From: Paenalicyclobacillus cellulosilyticus
GTDB taxonomy: Bacteria; Bacillota; Bacilli; Alicyclobacillales; Alicyclobacillaceae
DNA: 64,000 nt
NCBI RefSeq assembly: GCF_014647315.1
Contig: NZ_BMOY01000003.1
Coordinates: forward strand, 1-64,000
Reading direction: 5' to 3'
The position numbers were made by a program, and so were the translations under genes. The notes under the pieces are model-generated. The model ran no database searches, was not told the origin of the DNA, and saw only the letters and a program-made list of their open reading frames with translations. This document shows, one piece after another, positions 16,140-23,795 of the stretch (the first letter of the stretch is position 1; each line of letters begins with the position of its first letter).

Positions 16140-18125
16140 TCAAGGCGTCAAACTGCCTGAGACGAGGTCATCCACATGCGCTGCATCGAGTAGGTAGTGG
16201 AGGTACCGCGATGTCATGAGGATCCATGCCCCCGCGATGCCCGCTCCACAGACGGCGAGCGTGGCGAAGAAGGCCTCCCATCCGGTCGTGGTCATGGTGG
16301 CGAAGTGGGAGTAGTCGACCATCGCGACAGTGGCATGAGCGGCCGCCACGATGAACGGCGTGAGAAACAGACGTCCTGTGTCGACGCGAAGGAGGCGGCG
16401 CATCACGCGGACGTCTGCTCCCATGCTCCACAACGTCTTCGCCAGCGGGAGATCCACGGTTTCTCGTTCGGCGGTCAACCGTACGTGAAGCGCGCTGAGG
16501 CAAGTGAAGAAAAGGACAAGGCTGGTCACAACGCCGCAGAACAGCGCGACCGTCGTCAACTGCATCGTTCCGACATACTCCTCGACTGTACTCGTCAATA
16601 ACCATCGCTGGTTCTCTGCAAGCTGGTGGCTGAACAGGCGAAAGGCGTCACCGCTGTGTTTCCAATTGGCCAGAATGGTCCCGTGAATTGTCCACTTGTC
16701 CTGTCGGCGCGCCTGGGAGAACCCGTGTGCGAACGTGCGGTCTGGCAACACCAGCACCGCGTCCATGTGGTTTTGTTTATTAAACAACCGTGTGTTGCGT
16801 TGGCCTGTGATCTTCAACGGGATCTGCGTGGTTCCGACGGTCAACACCACTTCGTGCGTCGCCCAGCGGTGTTGCGCCATATAGGGATACGGGTATAACA
16901 GGTGTGCCGTGCCTGCCGAAGGGTTTGCCCAATCGGGCAGATACGGAAGCAACTGCGGGTACGATAGAGCGATGACACGGCGTACCCGTTCGAAGATGGA
17001 CTGGGAGATGGCCATCACGGCAAGGCATTCCCTTTGTCCCCCGGATATGTCGCGAAGGGTTCCAGATAGCACCGGTACGTGAATCTCCTGGACTATCCTC
17101 AGCTGTTTCGCTGTCAAGACAGCCTCCATCTCCTTGGGCGTAAGCAGTGAGTTGGATGTATTCGGGGAGAGAAATTGTATCGAAAAGGGTGCGATGCGAA
17201 GGGTATTGACCTCCGCAACCGCTCGCATGGAACAGGCCACCCCCAGGGCCGTGAAGATGGTTGTCAAGGTCAGCGTCACCATCGTGAGTGTCCTTGCGTC
17301 TGCCGCAGTCCGCTGACTCATCCTCACCAAGCTCAGACGTGCCACCGTGTTCCGGGATGCAGTGCGGAAAACCTGCAGCGCGTCAGGGAGAAGCCACTTG
17401 TAGCCGAGGTGCGTGCCCACGCCTACCAGGGCGACCACCAGCAGCGTGGTCAGCACCACGTTGGTCTCGTGGGCGTTCAGGGCCAGCACATAGGCTCCCG
17501 CGAGGCACACGGGTGCCAAGGCGTCTCGGGCCCATGCACCGCGCGCCGACCTGCCGGATGGTCCGGGTGGCATGGAGTTGGCGCGTCGGTGCGACCTTCC
17601 TACGACTCGAAAGGCAATCCATACAGCGTCAGCTTCCGATGCCAGGCCAAACCAAATCACGGTTTGCCACACAGCCGATACGGAAGGAGGAGGGGGCACA
17701 TATGGAAGATTGAACACAGATGCCGCAGAAAGCAGAAACAGCCGGCTGAACAGGAGCCCTGCCGCAATCCCCGCCACCAAGGCAAGCAGACCAAGGAGCA
17801 GCGATTCTCCAGCCACCAGACACCACATCTGCCGCGGCGTCATGCCAAGTGTAAACCACAGCCGGATTTCCTGGTCCCGGTTTGCCGCCTGGACCGCGTG
17901 GACCCAGAACGCAAATAGTGCGGAAAAGACCACCAGCGTTGCCTGGCTGATTTCGACCACGGCGATCACGATGCGCGGCGCCTCACCGCGTACCACCGCG
18001 GGTTGGTGAACGAAGGACGAGAAGAGCACGTAGATCATGACCATGAGGCCGAAGGAAGCCCAGTACCCAAGGTGCCTTGCTCCAGCGTGCAGGGTGGTCT
18101 TGAGGAGCAGTCGCGGCCAAGTCAC
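16140..18125 (-). CDS. BceB-like FtsX-domain ABC transporter permease
   Basis: A 661-residue membrane protein of the BceB type: an N-terminal transmembrane segment (GYWASFGLMVMIYVLFSSF), a helix cluster with FTLGMTPRQMWCLVAGESLLLG (the FtsX hallmark), a large extracytoplasmic domain around residues 310-500, and C-terminal helices (LTTVALFCGVVTSLVLFF). BceAB systems remove cell-wall-active peptides such as bacitracin from their lipid targets and also signal to the cognate kinase. The GTG start at 18125 overlaps the stop of the ATPase gene by 4 bp. Substrate not deducible. Confidence 0.88.
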   Translation of the reverse strand: MTWPRLLLKTTLHAGARHLGYWASFGLMVMIYVLFSSFVHQPAVVRGEAPRIVIAVVEISQATLVVFSALFAFWVHAVQAANRDQEIRLWFTLGMTPRQMWCLVAGESLLLGLLALVAGIAAGLLFSRLFLLSAASVFNLPYVPPPPSVSAVWQTVIWFGLASEADAVWIAFRVVGRSHRRANSMPPGPSGRSARGAWARDALAPVCLAGAYVLALNAHETNVVLTTLLVVALVGVGTHLGYKWLLPDALQVFRTASRNTVARLSLVRMSQRTAADARTLTMVTLTLTTIFTALGVACSMRAVAEVNTLRIAPFSIQFLSPNTSNSLLTPKEMEAVLTAKQLRIVQEIHVPVLSGTLRDISGGQRECLAVMAISQSIFERVRRVIALSYPQLLPYLPDWANPSAGTAHLLYPYPYMAQHRWATHEVVLTVGTTQIPLKITGQRNTRLFNKQNHMDAVLVLPDRTFAHGFSQARRQDKWTIHGTILANWKHSGDAFRLFSHQLAENQRWLLTSTVEEYVGTMQLTTVALFCGVVTSLVLFFTCLSALHVRLTAERETVDLPLAKTLWSMGADVRVMRRLLRVDTGRLFLTPFIVAAAHATVAMVDYSHFATMTTTGWEAFFATLAVCGAGIAGAWILMTSRYLHYLLDAAHVDDLVSGSLTP

Positions 18126-18880
18126 AGCACGGCCTCCTCCAAGACGGACAAGGCGTGAAGGATCTCGTGGAAGAACGAGCGCCGGGATCCAGCCCGGTCC
18201 AGTTGGTTGTACACCTTGCCGTCCTTCATGAATACGACGCGGTGGGCGTAACTCGCGGCGAACGGATCGTGGGTTGCCATGAGGATCGTTGTGGTCTGGA
18301 CGGCGTTCAGTTCCATAAACAACTCCAATACAGATTGCGACGATGCGGAGTCTAGGCTGCCCGTCGGCTCGTCGGCCAGGACCAACTTCGGTCGGTGAAC
18401 CATAGCCCGGGCCACGGCGACCCGCTGCTGTTGCCCACCAGATAACTCGTGTGGGTAACGGTCGGCGATTTCGAGTAGATTCAGTTCGGACAAGAAGACT
18501 CGCACGCGTTCCGCCGCGGACGCGACATCCACCCGGTTGAGCATGAGCGGCAGCGCGACGTTTTCTTCCACAGTGAGGGCGTCGAGGAGATTGAACGTTT
18601 GGAAGACAAACCCGAGATCGCGCCGCCGTAAGGCTGCCCACTCCTTCGCGCTCAAGCGCGTCACATCGCGTCCATCCCACACCACCTGGCCGCTCGTCGG
18701 ACGTTCCAAGCCCGCCACGATGTTCAACAGTGTCGATTTGCCGCTCCCCGACGGACCCATGATGCAGACGAATTCCCCCTGCGGTACATCGAGATCGAGT
18801 CTGTCGAGGGCTTTGACCACCAATCCGGATGTGCCCGCCGCGTAGAACTTCGTCAACTTGCGTACCTGAAGCAGACTCAC
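18122..18880 (-). CDS. BceA-like ABC transporter ATP-binding protein
   Basis: A 252-residue ATPase of the MacB/LolD/BceA type. It has Walker A GPSGSGKS (about residues 42-49), Q-loop FQTFNLLDAL, signature LSGGQQQRVAVARA, Walker B LVLADEPTGSLD and the H-loop ATHDPFAA. It ends with a C-terminal tail of about 25 residues. It directly precedes and overlaps the BceB-like permease gene and follows the ABC-2 permeases by about 70 bp. Together with them it forms a seven-gene minus-strand unit likely devoted to peptide-antibiotic resistance. Confidence 0.92.
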   Translation of the reverse strand: MSLLQVRKLTKFYAAGTSGLVVKALDRLDLDVPQGEFVCIMGPSGSGKSTLLNIVAGLERPTSGQVVWDGRDVTRLSAKEWAALRRRDLGFVFQTFNLLDALTVEENVALPLMLNRVDVASAAERVRVFLSELNLLEIADRYPHELSGGQQQRVAVARAMVHRPKLVLADEPTGSLDSASSQSVLELFMELNAVQTTTILMATHDPFAASYAHRVVFMKDGKVYNQLDRAGSRRSFFHEILHALSVLEEAVL

Positions 18881-18949
18881 GTGCCATTCACCCCCTTATG
18901 CCCTGTTCGAGGCAGAGCTGTGCCGCGCTCATCCTTGCCCGTTTGGGGG

Positions 18950-19705
18950 TCAATCGACTTCTCTTCGTTCGAACCAATGGGCGCCACCCCACCCGAGACC
19001 GGCGGCGATGGCGATGGCCGCCAGCCATACATTCCAGGCGGCGTTCTCGAACGAAGGGGTAGCTGTCCACGGCGCAAACCATCCATATACCTCATAGAAT
19101 ATCCGCATGGGCCAAGACCACGGGATGAACATCCAAGTGTGGTTGCCCACGCTCGTCCCGCCGACGACGGAAGCGATGAGCATGCCCATGACGCCGAGCG
19201 CGATGGGAACCGACCACCCCGCCGCCTCGGCGATCCAATACGAGGCGAACAACAGCGGCAGCACAGCGCACCAGTTGGCGAGGACGGCAGCGAGCAGGGC
19301 GCCCCATGGGATGGGCTGGACAACCCCTGCGAGCGCGCTCATGCCTGTGCTGGATGCCACAAGCCAGAGCGTACTTAGTCCCATGTATGCCGCGATCACG
19401 CTGAGCTTCGCGACGTAGAGGTGCGCTGGGGAGACATGTCGCGCCCGCAGCGCGCCCCATCCGCCCGCGTCGGCCTCCATGTGTGCGGACAGCCCTGCCA
19501 TCAGCCCGGCGGCGAGCGGCAACCACAAGCCGGACCACACTTGATTCACGACATCGATGGTATCACGCCACGTTGTCCGGGATACCCCGTGTGCATGGAC
19601 ATACAGGACGGCGACGGCAGCGCACACCACTGGGGCCAGGAGTGTCATCCACATGACGGCCGTGCGGCGGGACTTTATCCATTCAGACCAGATGGCGGCG
19701 AGCAC
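18950..19705 (-). CDS. ABC-2 type permease, LanG/MutG-like
   Basis: A 251-residue protein with about six membrane segments, e.g. VMWMTLLAPVVCAAVAVLYV at the start and WLAAIAIAAGLGWGGAHWF at the end. The motif TWMFIPWSWPMRIFYEVYG is shared with its neighbour (VYVPWAWPVRALEPVFG) and is typical of lantibiotic-immunity permeases (MutE/EpiE/LanG group). The GTG start at 19705 was chosen because AAGGAGGG lies just upstream. It presumably forms a heterodimer with the 19741-20514 product and is powered by the 20521-21261 ATPase. Confidence 0.85.
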   Translation of the reverse strand: MLAAIWSEWIKSRRTAVMWMTLLAPVVCAAVAVLYVHAHGVSRTTWRDTIDVVNQVWSGLWLPLAAGLMAGLSAHMEADAGGWGALRARHVSPAHLYVAKLSVIAAYMGLSTLWLVASSTGMSALAGVVQPIPWGALLAAVLANWCAVLPLLFASYWIAEAAGWSVPIALGVMGMLIASVVGGTSVGNHTWMFIPWSWPMRIFYEVYGWFAPWTATPSFENAAWNVWLAAIAIAAGLGWGGAHWFERREVD

Positions 19706-19740
19706 AATGACCCTCCTTTCGTGCAAACGCTCGCGGCGTC

Positions 19741-20514
19741 TCAGCGCACTTCGGTCCGACTGAACCACCATGCGCCGAGGGCCGTGATCGCCACGGCCAG
19801 CACTACGCCCAGCCCGCTCGCGATCGGAATGACCCCGGTATTCCAAAACATGCTACCCTTTTCTAATGGAAGGCCGTTGGCGTGAAACCCAAAGACCGGT
19901 TCCAAGGCACGCACCGGCCAAGCCCAGGGAACGTATACCCAGGCCTTCGTTTCGCTGGTCAACACGCCGGAAACCGTCCCTATCAACCCGACGGCCATGG
20001 TGAGGCTGAACGGGAAGGCCGTCGCGCACCACAGCATCACCGCAAGCAGCGCCAATCCAGAGGCCCAACAGACCATCGTCCCAGCCACAAGGTTTCCCCA
20101 GGGAATCGACCCGCGCAGCGGCCAGAACCGGCTCCATGCGATGAGCCCCCCTATCGCCACCACGAATCCCGAAAACAGCGCATGCGCGATGGCGCTGTGG
20201 ATGGCGACAACCGTATATTTCGCGGCGTATAAGCGGCCTGGGTGCAGCGGACGGGATCGCAGCGCTCTCCAGGCACCGGCGCGGCGTTCGTACGAAGCCG
20301 CCAAGGCGGCAATCAGCGCCGAACCCAACGGCACCCCGAGCACCACCCACCAGTTGAACGCGGTGAGGAGGGTCAGGTTCCACGTCCGCCCGGTGGGCGC
20401 GATGAGGGGGAGCACGCATGCGGTGAGGGCCAAGAGCAACGGCCCTCCCACGACGAACCATGGCGTGAGGGTCCGTCGGTACTTCAGCCACTCCGCGGCG
20501 ACGACACACCACAC
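19741..20514 (-). CDS. ABC-2 type permease, LanE/MutE-like
   Basis: A 257-residue membrane protein with an N-terminal cytoplasmic start (VVAAEWLKYRRTLTPWFVVGGPLLL), about six membrane spans and the LRSRPLHPGRLYAAKY loop common to lantibiotic-immunity permeases. It is paralogous to the next gene (18950-19705), to which it is only 35 bp away. The ATPase gene ends 6 bp before its start. It likely exports or displaces a membrane-bound peptide; no lantibiotic biosynthesis genes are seen in the window, so the target is probably foreign. Confidence 0.85.
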   Translation of the reverse strand: MWCVVAAEWLKYRRTLTPWFVVGGPLLLALTACVLPLIAPTGRTWNLTLLTAFNWWVVLGVPLGSALIAALAASYERRAGAWRALRSRPLHPGRLYAAKYTVVAIHSAIAHALFSGFVVAIGGLIAWSRFWPLRGSIPWGNLVAGTMVCWASGLALLAVMLWCATAFPFSLTMAVGLIGTVSGVLTSETKAWVYVPWAWPVRALEPVFGFHANGLPLEKGSMFWNTGVIPIASGLGVVLAVAITALGAWWFSRTEVR

Positions 20515-20520
20515 AGAGGC

Positions 20521-21261
20521 TCACCTTCCCTTTCCAGAGTCCGCTTCGGACTGGCGATCTTGGACGTACTCGACGAACACGTCTTCGAGGTCTTTGCCTT
20601 TTCCTTGGGTGACGAGGTCGGCGAGGGGGCCCTGGTAGCGGATCATGCCCTGGCTGAGGATGGCTACATCTTCGACGACCTGTGCGACTTCGCTCAGGAT
20701 ATGGCTCGAAAGCACCACAGTGATACCTTGATCGGCCAGGCTGCGGATGAGCACGCGCATCTCCCGCATGCCGATCGGGTCGAGCCCGTTCGTCGGCTCG
20801 TCCAAGATGAGCAGGCGCGGTCGGTTCAGCAACGCGATCGCGATGCCCAAGCGTTGTTTCATCCCCAGCGAGTACTGGGATGCACGCTTGCGTTCGTCCA
20901 CGTCCGCGAGACCGACGATGTGCAAGACCTCATCGATCCTGGCTTTCGGAAGGTTAAGCAAGCGGCGGTGGACCTCGAGGTTTTCGCGCCCTGTCAGGTG
21001 TCCGTACAGCGCGGGCGTCTCGATGAGGGCACCCACGCGAGCCAAGTGGGCCCGCGACCACGGTTCTCCAAACAGGCGGACTTGGCCTGACGTGGGGTGG
21101 AGGAGACCCAACAACAGCTTAAGAAGGGTAGTCTTTCCAGCGCCGTTCGGCCCCAACAGCCCGAAGACCGAACCCTCGCGAACCGTCAGATTCACCCGTT
21201 GTACCGCGTACCTGCCGCGATACGCCTTCGTCAGCTCATTCGTTTCCACGATGACGCCCAT
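20521..21261 (-). CDS. LanF/BcrA-like ABC transporter ATP-binding protein
   Basis: A 246-residue ATPase with Walker A GPNGAGKT (about residues 39-46), a signature YSLGMKQRLGIAIALL (S-L-G-M-K-Q in place of the usual SGGQ, as is normal in LanF/BcrA proteins), Walker B LLILDEPTNGLDP and H-loop LSSHILSEV. It drives the two ABC-2 permeases that follow within a few bases. A 175-bp gap with a palindrome separates it from the kinase gene upstream, so this may be where regulated transcription begins. Confidence 0.92.
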   Translation of the reverse strand: MGVIVETNELTKAYRGRYAVQRVNLTVREGSVFGLLGPNGAGKTTLLKLLLGLLHPTSGQVRLFGEPWSRAHLARVGALIETPALYGHLTGRENLEVHRRLLNLPKARIDEVLHIVGLADVDERKRASQYSLGMKQRLGIAIALLNRPRLLILDEPTNGLDPIGMREMRVLIRSLADQGITVVLSSHILSEVAQVVEDVAILSQGMIRYQGPLADLVTQGKGKDLEDVFVEYVQDRQSEADSGKGR

Positions 21262-21357
21262 GCCGGGATCCCTCCTTTAAATCCGCATCCGATCCCCAGT
21301 ATGCATGGAGGGGCAGGGCGCCGCCTTCATGAAGTCTTACAATTCGGCGCGGCGAAG

Positions 21358-21373
21358 CTTACAGTTTCGTAAG
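21358..21373. promoter_or_regulatory. candidate response-regulator operator upstream of the exporter genes
   Basis: CTTACAGTTTCGTAAG (21358-21373) is an inverted repeat of CTTAC and GTAAG with a 6-bp centre, in the gap between the kinase gene and the exporter operon. Another TTGTAAG-like half (on the minus strand) lies about 20 bp further towards the ATPase gene. BceR-type regulators bind similar spaced half sites at exporter promoters. Confidence 0.45.
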
Positions 21374-21436
21374 GTGCCTTTCGCCCGATCCAAGCTTTTG
21401 AAGGGCACACGCGACCGGCATGCGGCCGTGGGGCAT

Positions 21437-22525
21437 TCAAGGCTCGGTGGCCGCTGCGTAGAATTTCGACGCTGCCAGCGTCAACGTGAAGGTCGTTCCC
21501 TCGTTTTCTTTCGAGACTACATCCACGCGGTGTCCCAACCGGTCACAGATATGTTTCACCAAGTACAACCCCATGCCTGTCGCGCGGGAGTACGTCCGGC
21601 CGTTCGTTCCCGTGAAGAACGGTTCGAAGATGTGCGGGAGATCGCGCGCAGGGATGCCAATCCCTTGGTCCGTAAACGACACCGTGACGCACCCAGGCCG
21701 AGACGCGATCTCGATGCGAAGCGGGGACGGGCGTGTGGCGCCGGGCTTTACGCCGTATTGAAGCGCGTTGCGCAGGATCTGATCACAGACAAAGCGCAGC
21801 CATTTGCGGTCTGTGGGCACGGTCACCGGGCCGTCGGGAGCAATCATCTCCGGGTACAAGGCGCGGCGTATCCAGGCTTGCTTGTGTTCGTTCACCGCCT
21901 CCCGGATGAGCGCGGCGATGTCGACCGGTTCAATGCGAACGTCAAACGAAAACGAGGCCAAGCGTGCGGTCTGCAGGAGGAGTTGGAGCTGGGCGTCGAG
22001 GCGATCCCGTTCCTCCGCGAGTTGGTCGACCAGTGCCAGCCCGAGGGCCGGATCGGGCAACTGGCGCAGTACCGCCTTGAACTCCTCTTCGAGAAACCGC
22101 ATGACTGACAGCGGTGTCTTCATCTGATGCGCAAAGTGCGTCAGGCATACCTCGTAGAAGCGGCGCCGTTCCTCCACTTCAGCGATCCGCTCGAGGTATG
22201 TCCCTTGTACCTGCCGCAGAAGCCGGATCCAATCTCGCTGCTCGCGGGTGCCCCTCGTGGGGAGGTCACAGGGGTGTCCGCTGTGCAGGCTGTGCCACAG
22301 CACATGCGCCAACCGGTACGCGCGGCGGCGGATCGAGTACTCGAGGAGGAGGTAAGCCGTCAGCATGACCAAGGCGAGAAGACACGCGTAGCCCACGTCT
22401 CCGTACGACACGGCGATGCCGTGGCTGCGGGCAGTGAGGACCGGGACCAGGAGGGCCAACAACACGCCTGTGACGTAGCAAGCGGTGAGCCGGATGTGGT
22501 CGCGCAGGAAGGTCCAAGCCGTCAT
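21437..22525 (-). CDS. BceS-like intramembrane-sensing histidine kinase
   Basis: A 362-residue kinase. Two membrane segments near the N-terminus (TACYVTGVLLALLVPVLT and VGYACLLALVMLTAYLLLEY) are joined by only a short loop, as in BceS-type kinases that sense through their transporter. The phosphoacceptor region is FAHQMKTPLSVMRFL; the ATPase domain has an N-box near DQILRNALQYG, then DQGIGIP and GMGLYLVKHI. The ATG at 22525 overlaps the stop of the regulator gene (ATGA). It most likely signals with the BceAB-like exporter of the same cluster. Confidence 0.9.
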   Translation of the reverse strand: MTAWTFLRDHIRLTACYVTGVLLALLVPVLTARSHGIAVSYGDVGYACLLALVMLTAYLLLEYSIRRRAYRLAHVLWHSLHSGHPCDLPTRGTREQRDWIRLLRQVQGTYLERIAEVEERRRFYEVCLTHFAHQMKTPLSVMRFLEEEFKAVLRQLPDPALGLALVDQLAEERDRLDAQLQLLLQTARLASFSFDVRIEPVDIAALIREAVNEHKQAWIRRALYPEMIAPDGPVTVPTDRKWLRFVCDQILRNALQYGVKPGATRPSPLRIEIASRPGCVTVSFTDQGIGIPARDLPHIFEPFFTGTNGRTYSRATGMGLYLVKHICDRLGHRVDVVSKENEGTTFTLTLAASKFYAAATEP

Positions 22526-23238
22526 GCCGTATGCGAACCGCCTTCCGGAAACGCCAAGCGGTAGCCTATGCCACGCACGGTGCGGATGGCGTCCGTCCAC
22601 CCAATGGACGCCAATTTTGCGCGCAAGCGGGCGATGTTGACCGTCAAAGTATTGTCGTCGACGAAGCGGGTGTCTTCCCACGCCATTTCCAACAGCTCTT
22701 GGCGGGTGACCACGCCGCCGTCCGCGTTCATCAACCCTTGCAGAAGACGCAGTTCCGTCGCAGTGAGGTTCTCAGACCGCTGCATGTAGGATATTTGGCT
22801 CTTCCACACATCCAACACCACGCCGTGCTTCACGATAGCTTGCGATGGGGTCGTGCCTTCGGCGTACTCTCCGTACGCCCGGCGGAGCAGGGCTCTCACC
22901 TTGGCGAGCAAGACCTCAGGGTTCACGGGTTTGGTGAGGTAATCGTCTCCGCCGTAGTCGAGGGCGAGCACTTTGTCCATATCCCCCGTCCTGGCGGAGA
23001 CGTACACCACCGGAGCCTTGGAGAACCTGCGGATGACCCGGCACCAGTGAAAGCCGTCGTAGTAGGGGAGATTGACATCGAGCAGGATGAGGTGTGGCTG
23101 GTACCGGTGCACTTCTTCGTCGATCCGTTGGAAGTCGCGGGCGAGCTCCACATCAAACCCAAACCGCACGAGGTGGCGCTGGAGAAGCTGCGCCAAGCTG
23201 TCGTCATCTTCCACGATGAAAATCCGTTCGTTGGGCAT
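22522..23238 (-). CDS. BceR-like OmpR-family response regulator
   Basis: A 238-residue regulator. The receiver domain has IVEDDD, the phosphoacceptor in ILLDVNLPYYDGFHWCRVIR (about Asp 52), VSARTG and the lysine in YLTKPVNPEVL. The C-terminal winged helix has LTATELRLLQGLM and DNTLTVNIARLRAKL, then the closing TVRGIGYRL. ATG 23238 is preferred; another lies six codons upstream. It heads the seven-gene minus-strand cluster. Confidence 0.92.
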   Translation of the reverse strand: MPNERIFIVEDDDSLAQLLQRHLVRFGFDVELARDFQRIDEEVHRYQPHLILLDVNLPYYDGFHWCRVIRRFSKAPVVYVSARTGDMDKVLALDYGGDDYLTKPVNPEVLLAKVRALLRRAYGEYAEGTTPSQAIVKHGVVLDVWKSQISYMQRSENLTATELRLLQGLMNADGGVVTRQELLEMAWEDTRFVDDNTLTVNIARLRAKLASIGWTDAIRTVRGIGYRLAFPEGGSHTA

Positions 23239-23375
23239 CGGATCCCACACCCCCAAGGGAAGGCATGGAATGACGCTTTCATTATACCGGAAACGGGTTG
23301 TCGCCTTGGCCGGTCCCGCCAGGTTGTCATTGCGAAGGCAGGGGCACGGACTTTGGTTCCTGGGAGAGCAGCAGC

Positions 23376-23483
23376 GAATTTGTGCAGCCGGCTCGTCGTA
23401 CGGAGTGGGGCGGGATGGAAGCCATCTTCAAGGATTCGGAAGGGAATGTGTTCGTGCTGGCGGCGCCGCAAGGTGCGCCTTAA
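23376..23483 (+). pseudogene. truncated 3' copy of the VOC gene
   Basis: The last ~35 codons of the VOC gene at 15651 recur here, from EFVQPARR to the identical stop region, with one changed residue (A to T). Nothing upstream resembles the rest of the gene. It belongs to the direct repeat that brackets the resistance cluster and cannot make a VOC protein. Confidence 0.88.
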
Positions 23484-23520
23484 ACAAGACAGGGCGGGGA
23501 ACCATTGGGTGCACCCCGCC
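23376..23520. repeat. direct repeat, right copy
   Basis: Partner of 15921-16065, offset by 7,455 bp, about 97% identical. Recombination between the copies would remove the whole transporter/two-component cluster and leave one full VOC gene with a sound terminator. Confidence 0.93.
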
Positions 23521-23530
23521 CGGCTCTTTT
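23492..23530. terminator. intrinsic terminator, probably bidirectional
   Basis: GGGCGGGG (23492-23499) pairs with CCCCGCCC (23514-23521) over a 14-nt loop, followed by GGCTCTTTT on the plus strand. On the minus strand the flank is moderately T-rich, so it may also stop copZ transcripts before the response regulator gene. Confidence 0.7.
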
Positions 23531-23580
23531 CTTACTCGACGTCTTATCCTCAAGGCGGAAAGCATCAGGCGAAATGCTCT

Positions 23581-23787
23581 TCACTCCGTCTCGTACCCCG
23601 CCTCTTCAATCGCGGCCTTCAGTTCCGCCACGCTGGTCTTCGCCTCGTCAAAGGTGACCGTCGCGGTCTGGCTCTGCAGGTCCACACGAGCCTCCTCGAC
23701 ACCCGCCACGCCCTTGAGCGCTTTGGTGACGGAGTTCACGCAGCCGCTGCAGGTCATCCCTTTGACGGTGATGGTTGCAGTCGTCAT
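23581..23787 (-). CDS. copZ: copper chaperone CopZ
   Basis: A 68-residue heavy-metal-associated domain protein with the Cu(I) site GMTCSGCVNSV at about residues 10-20 and the typical beta-alpha-beta-beta-alpha-beta pattern (VEEARVDLQSQTATVTFDEAKTS..., AIEEAGYE). CopZ carries Cu(I) to CopA and to the CsoR repressor. It is the last gene of csoR-copA-copZ, 8 bp after copA. Confidence 0.95.
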   Translation of the reverse strand: MTTATITVKGMTCSGCVNSVTKALKGVAGVEEARVDLQSQTATVTFDEAKTSVAELKAAIEEAGYETE

Positions 23788-23795
23788 GGCTCAGT

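Noticed and set aside
16140-18887. A 915-codon continuous frame across the BceA and BceB genes
   Set aside because: The upstream third is a wrong-frame reading of the ATPase gene; the true permease begins at GTG 18125, overlapping the ATPase stop.
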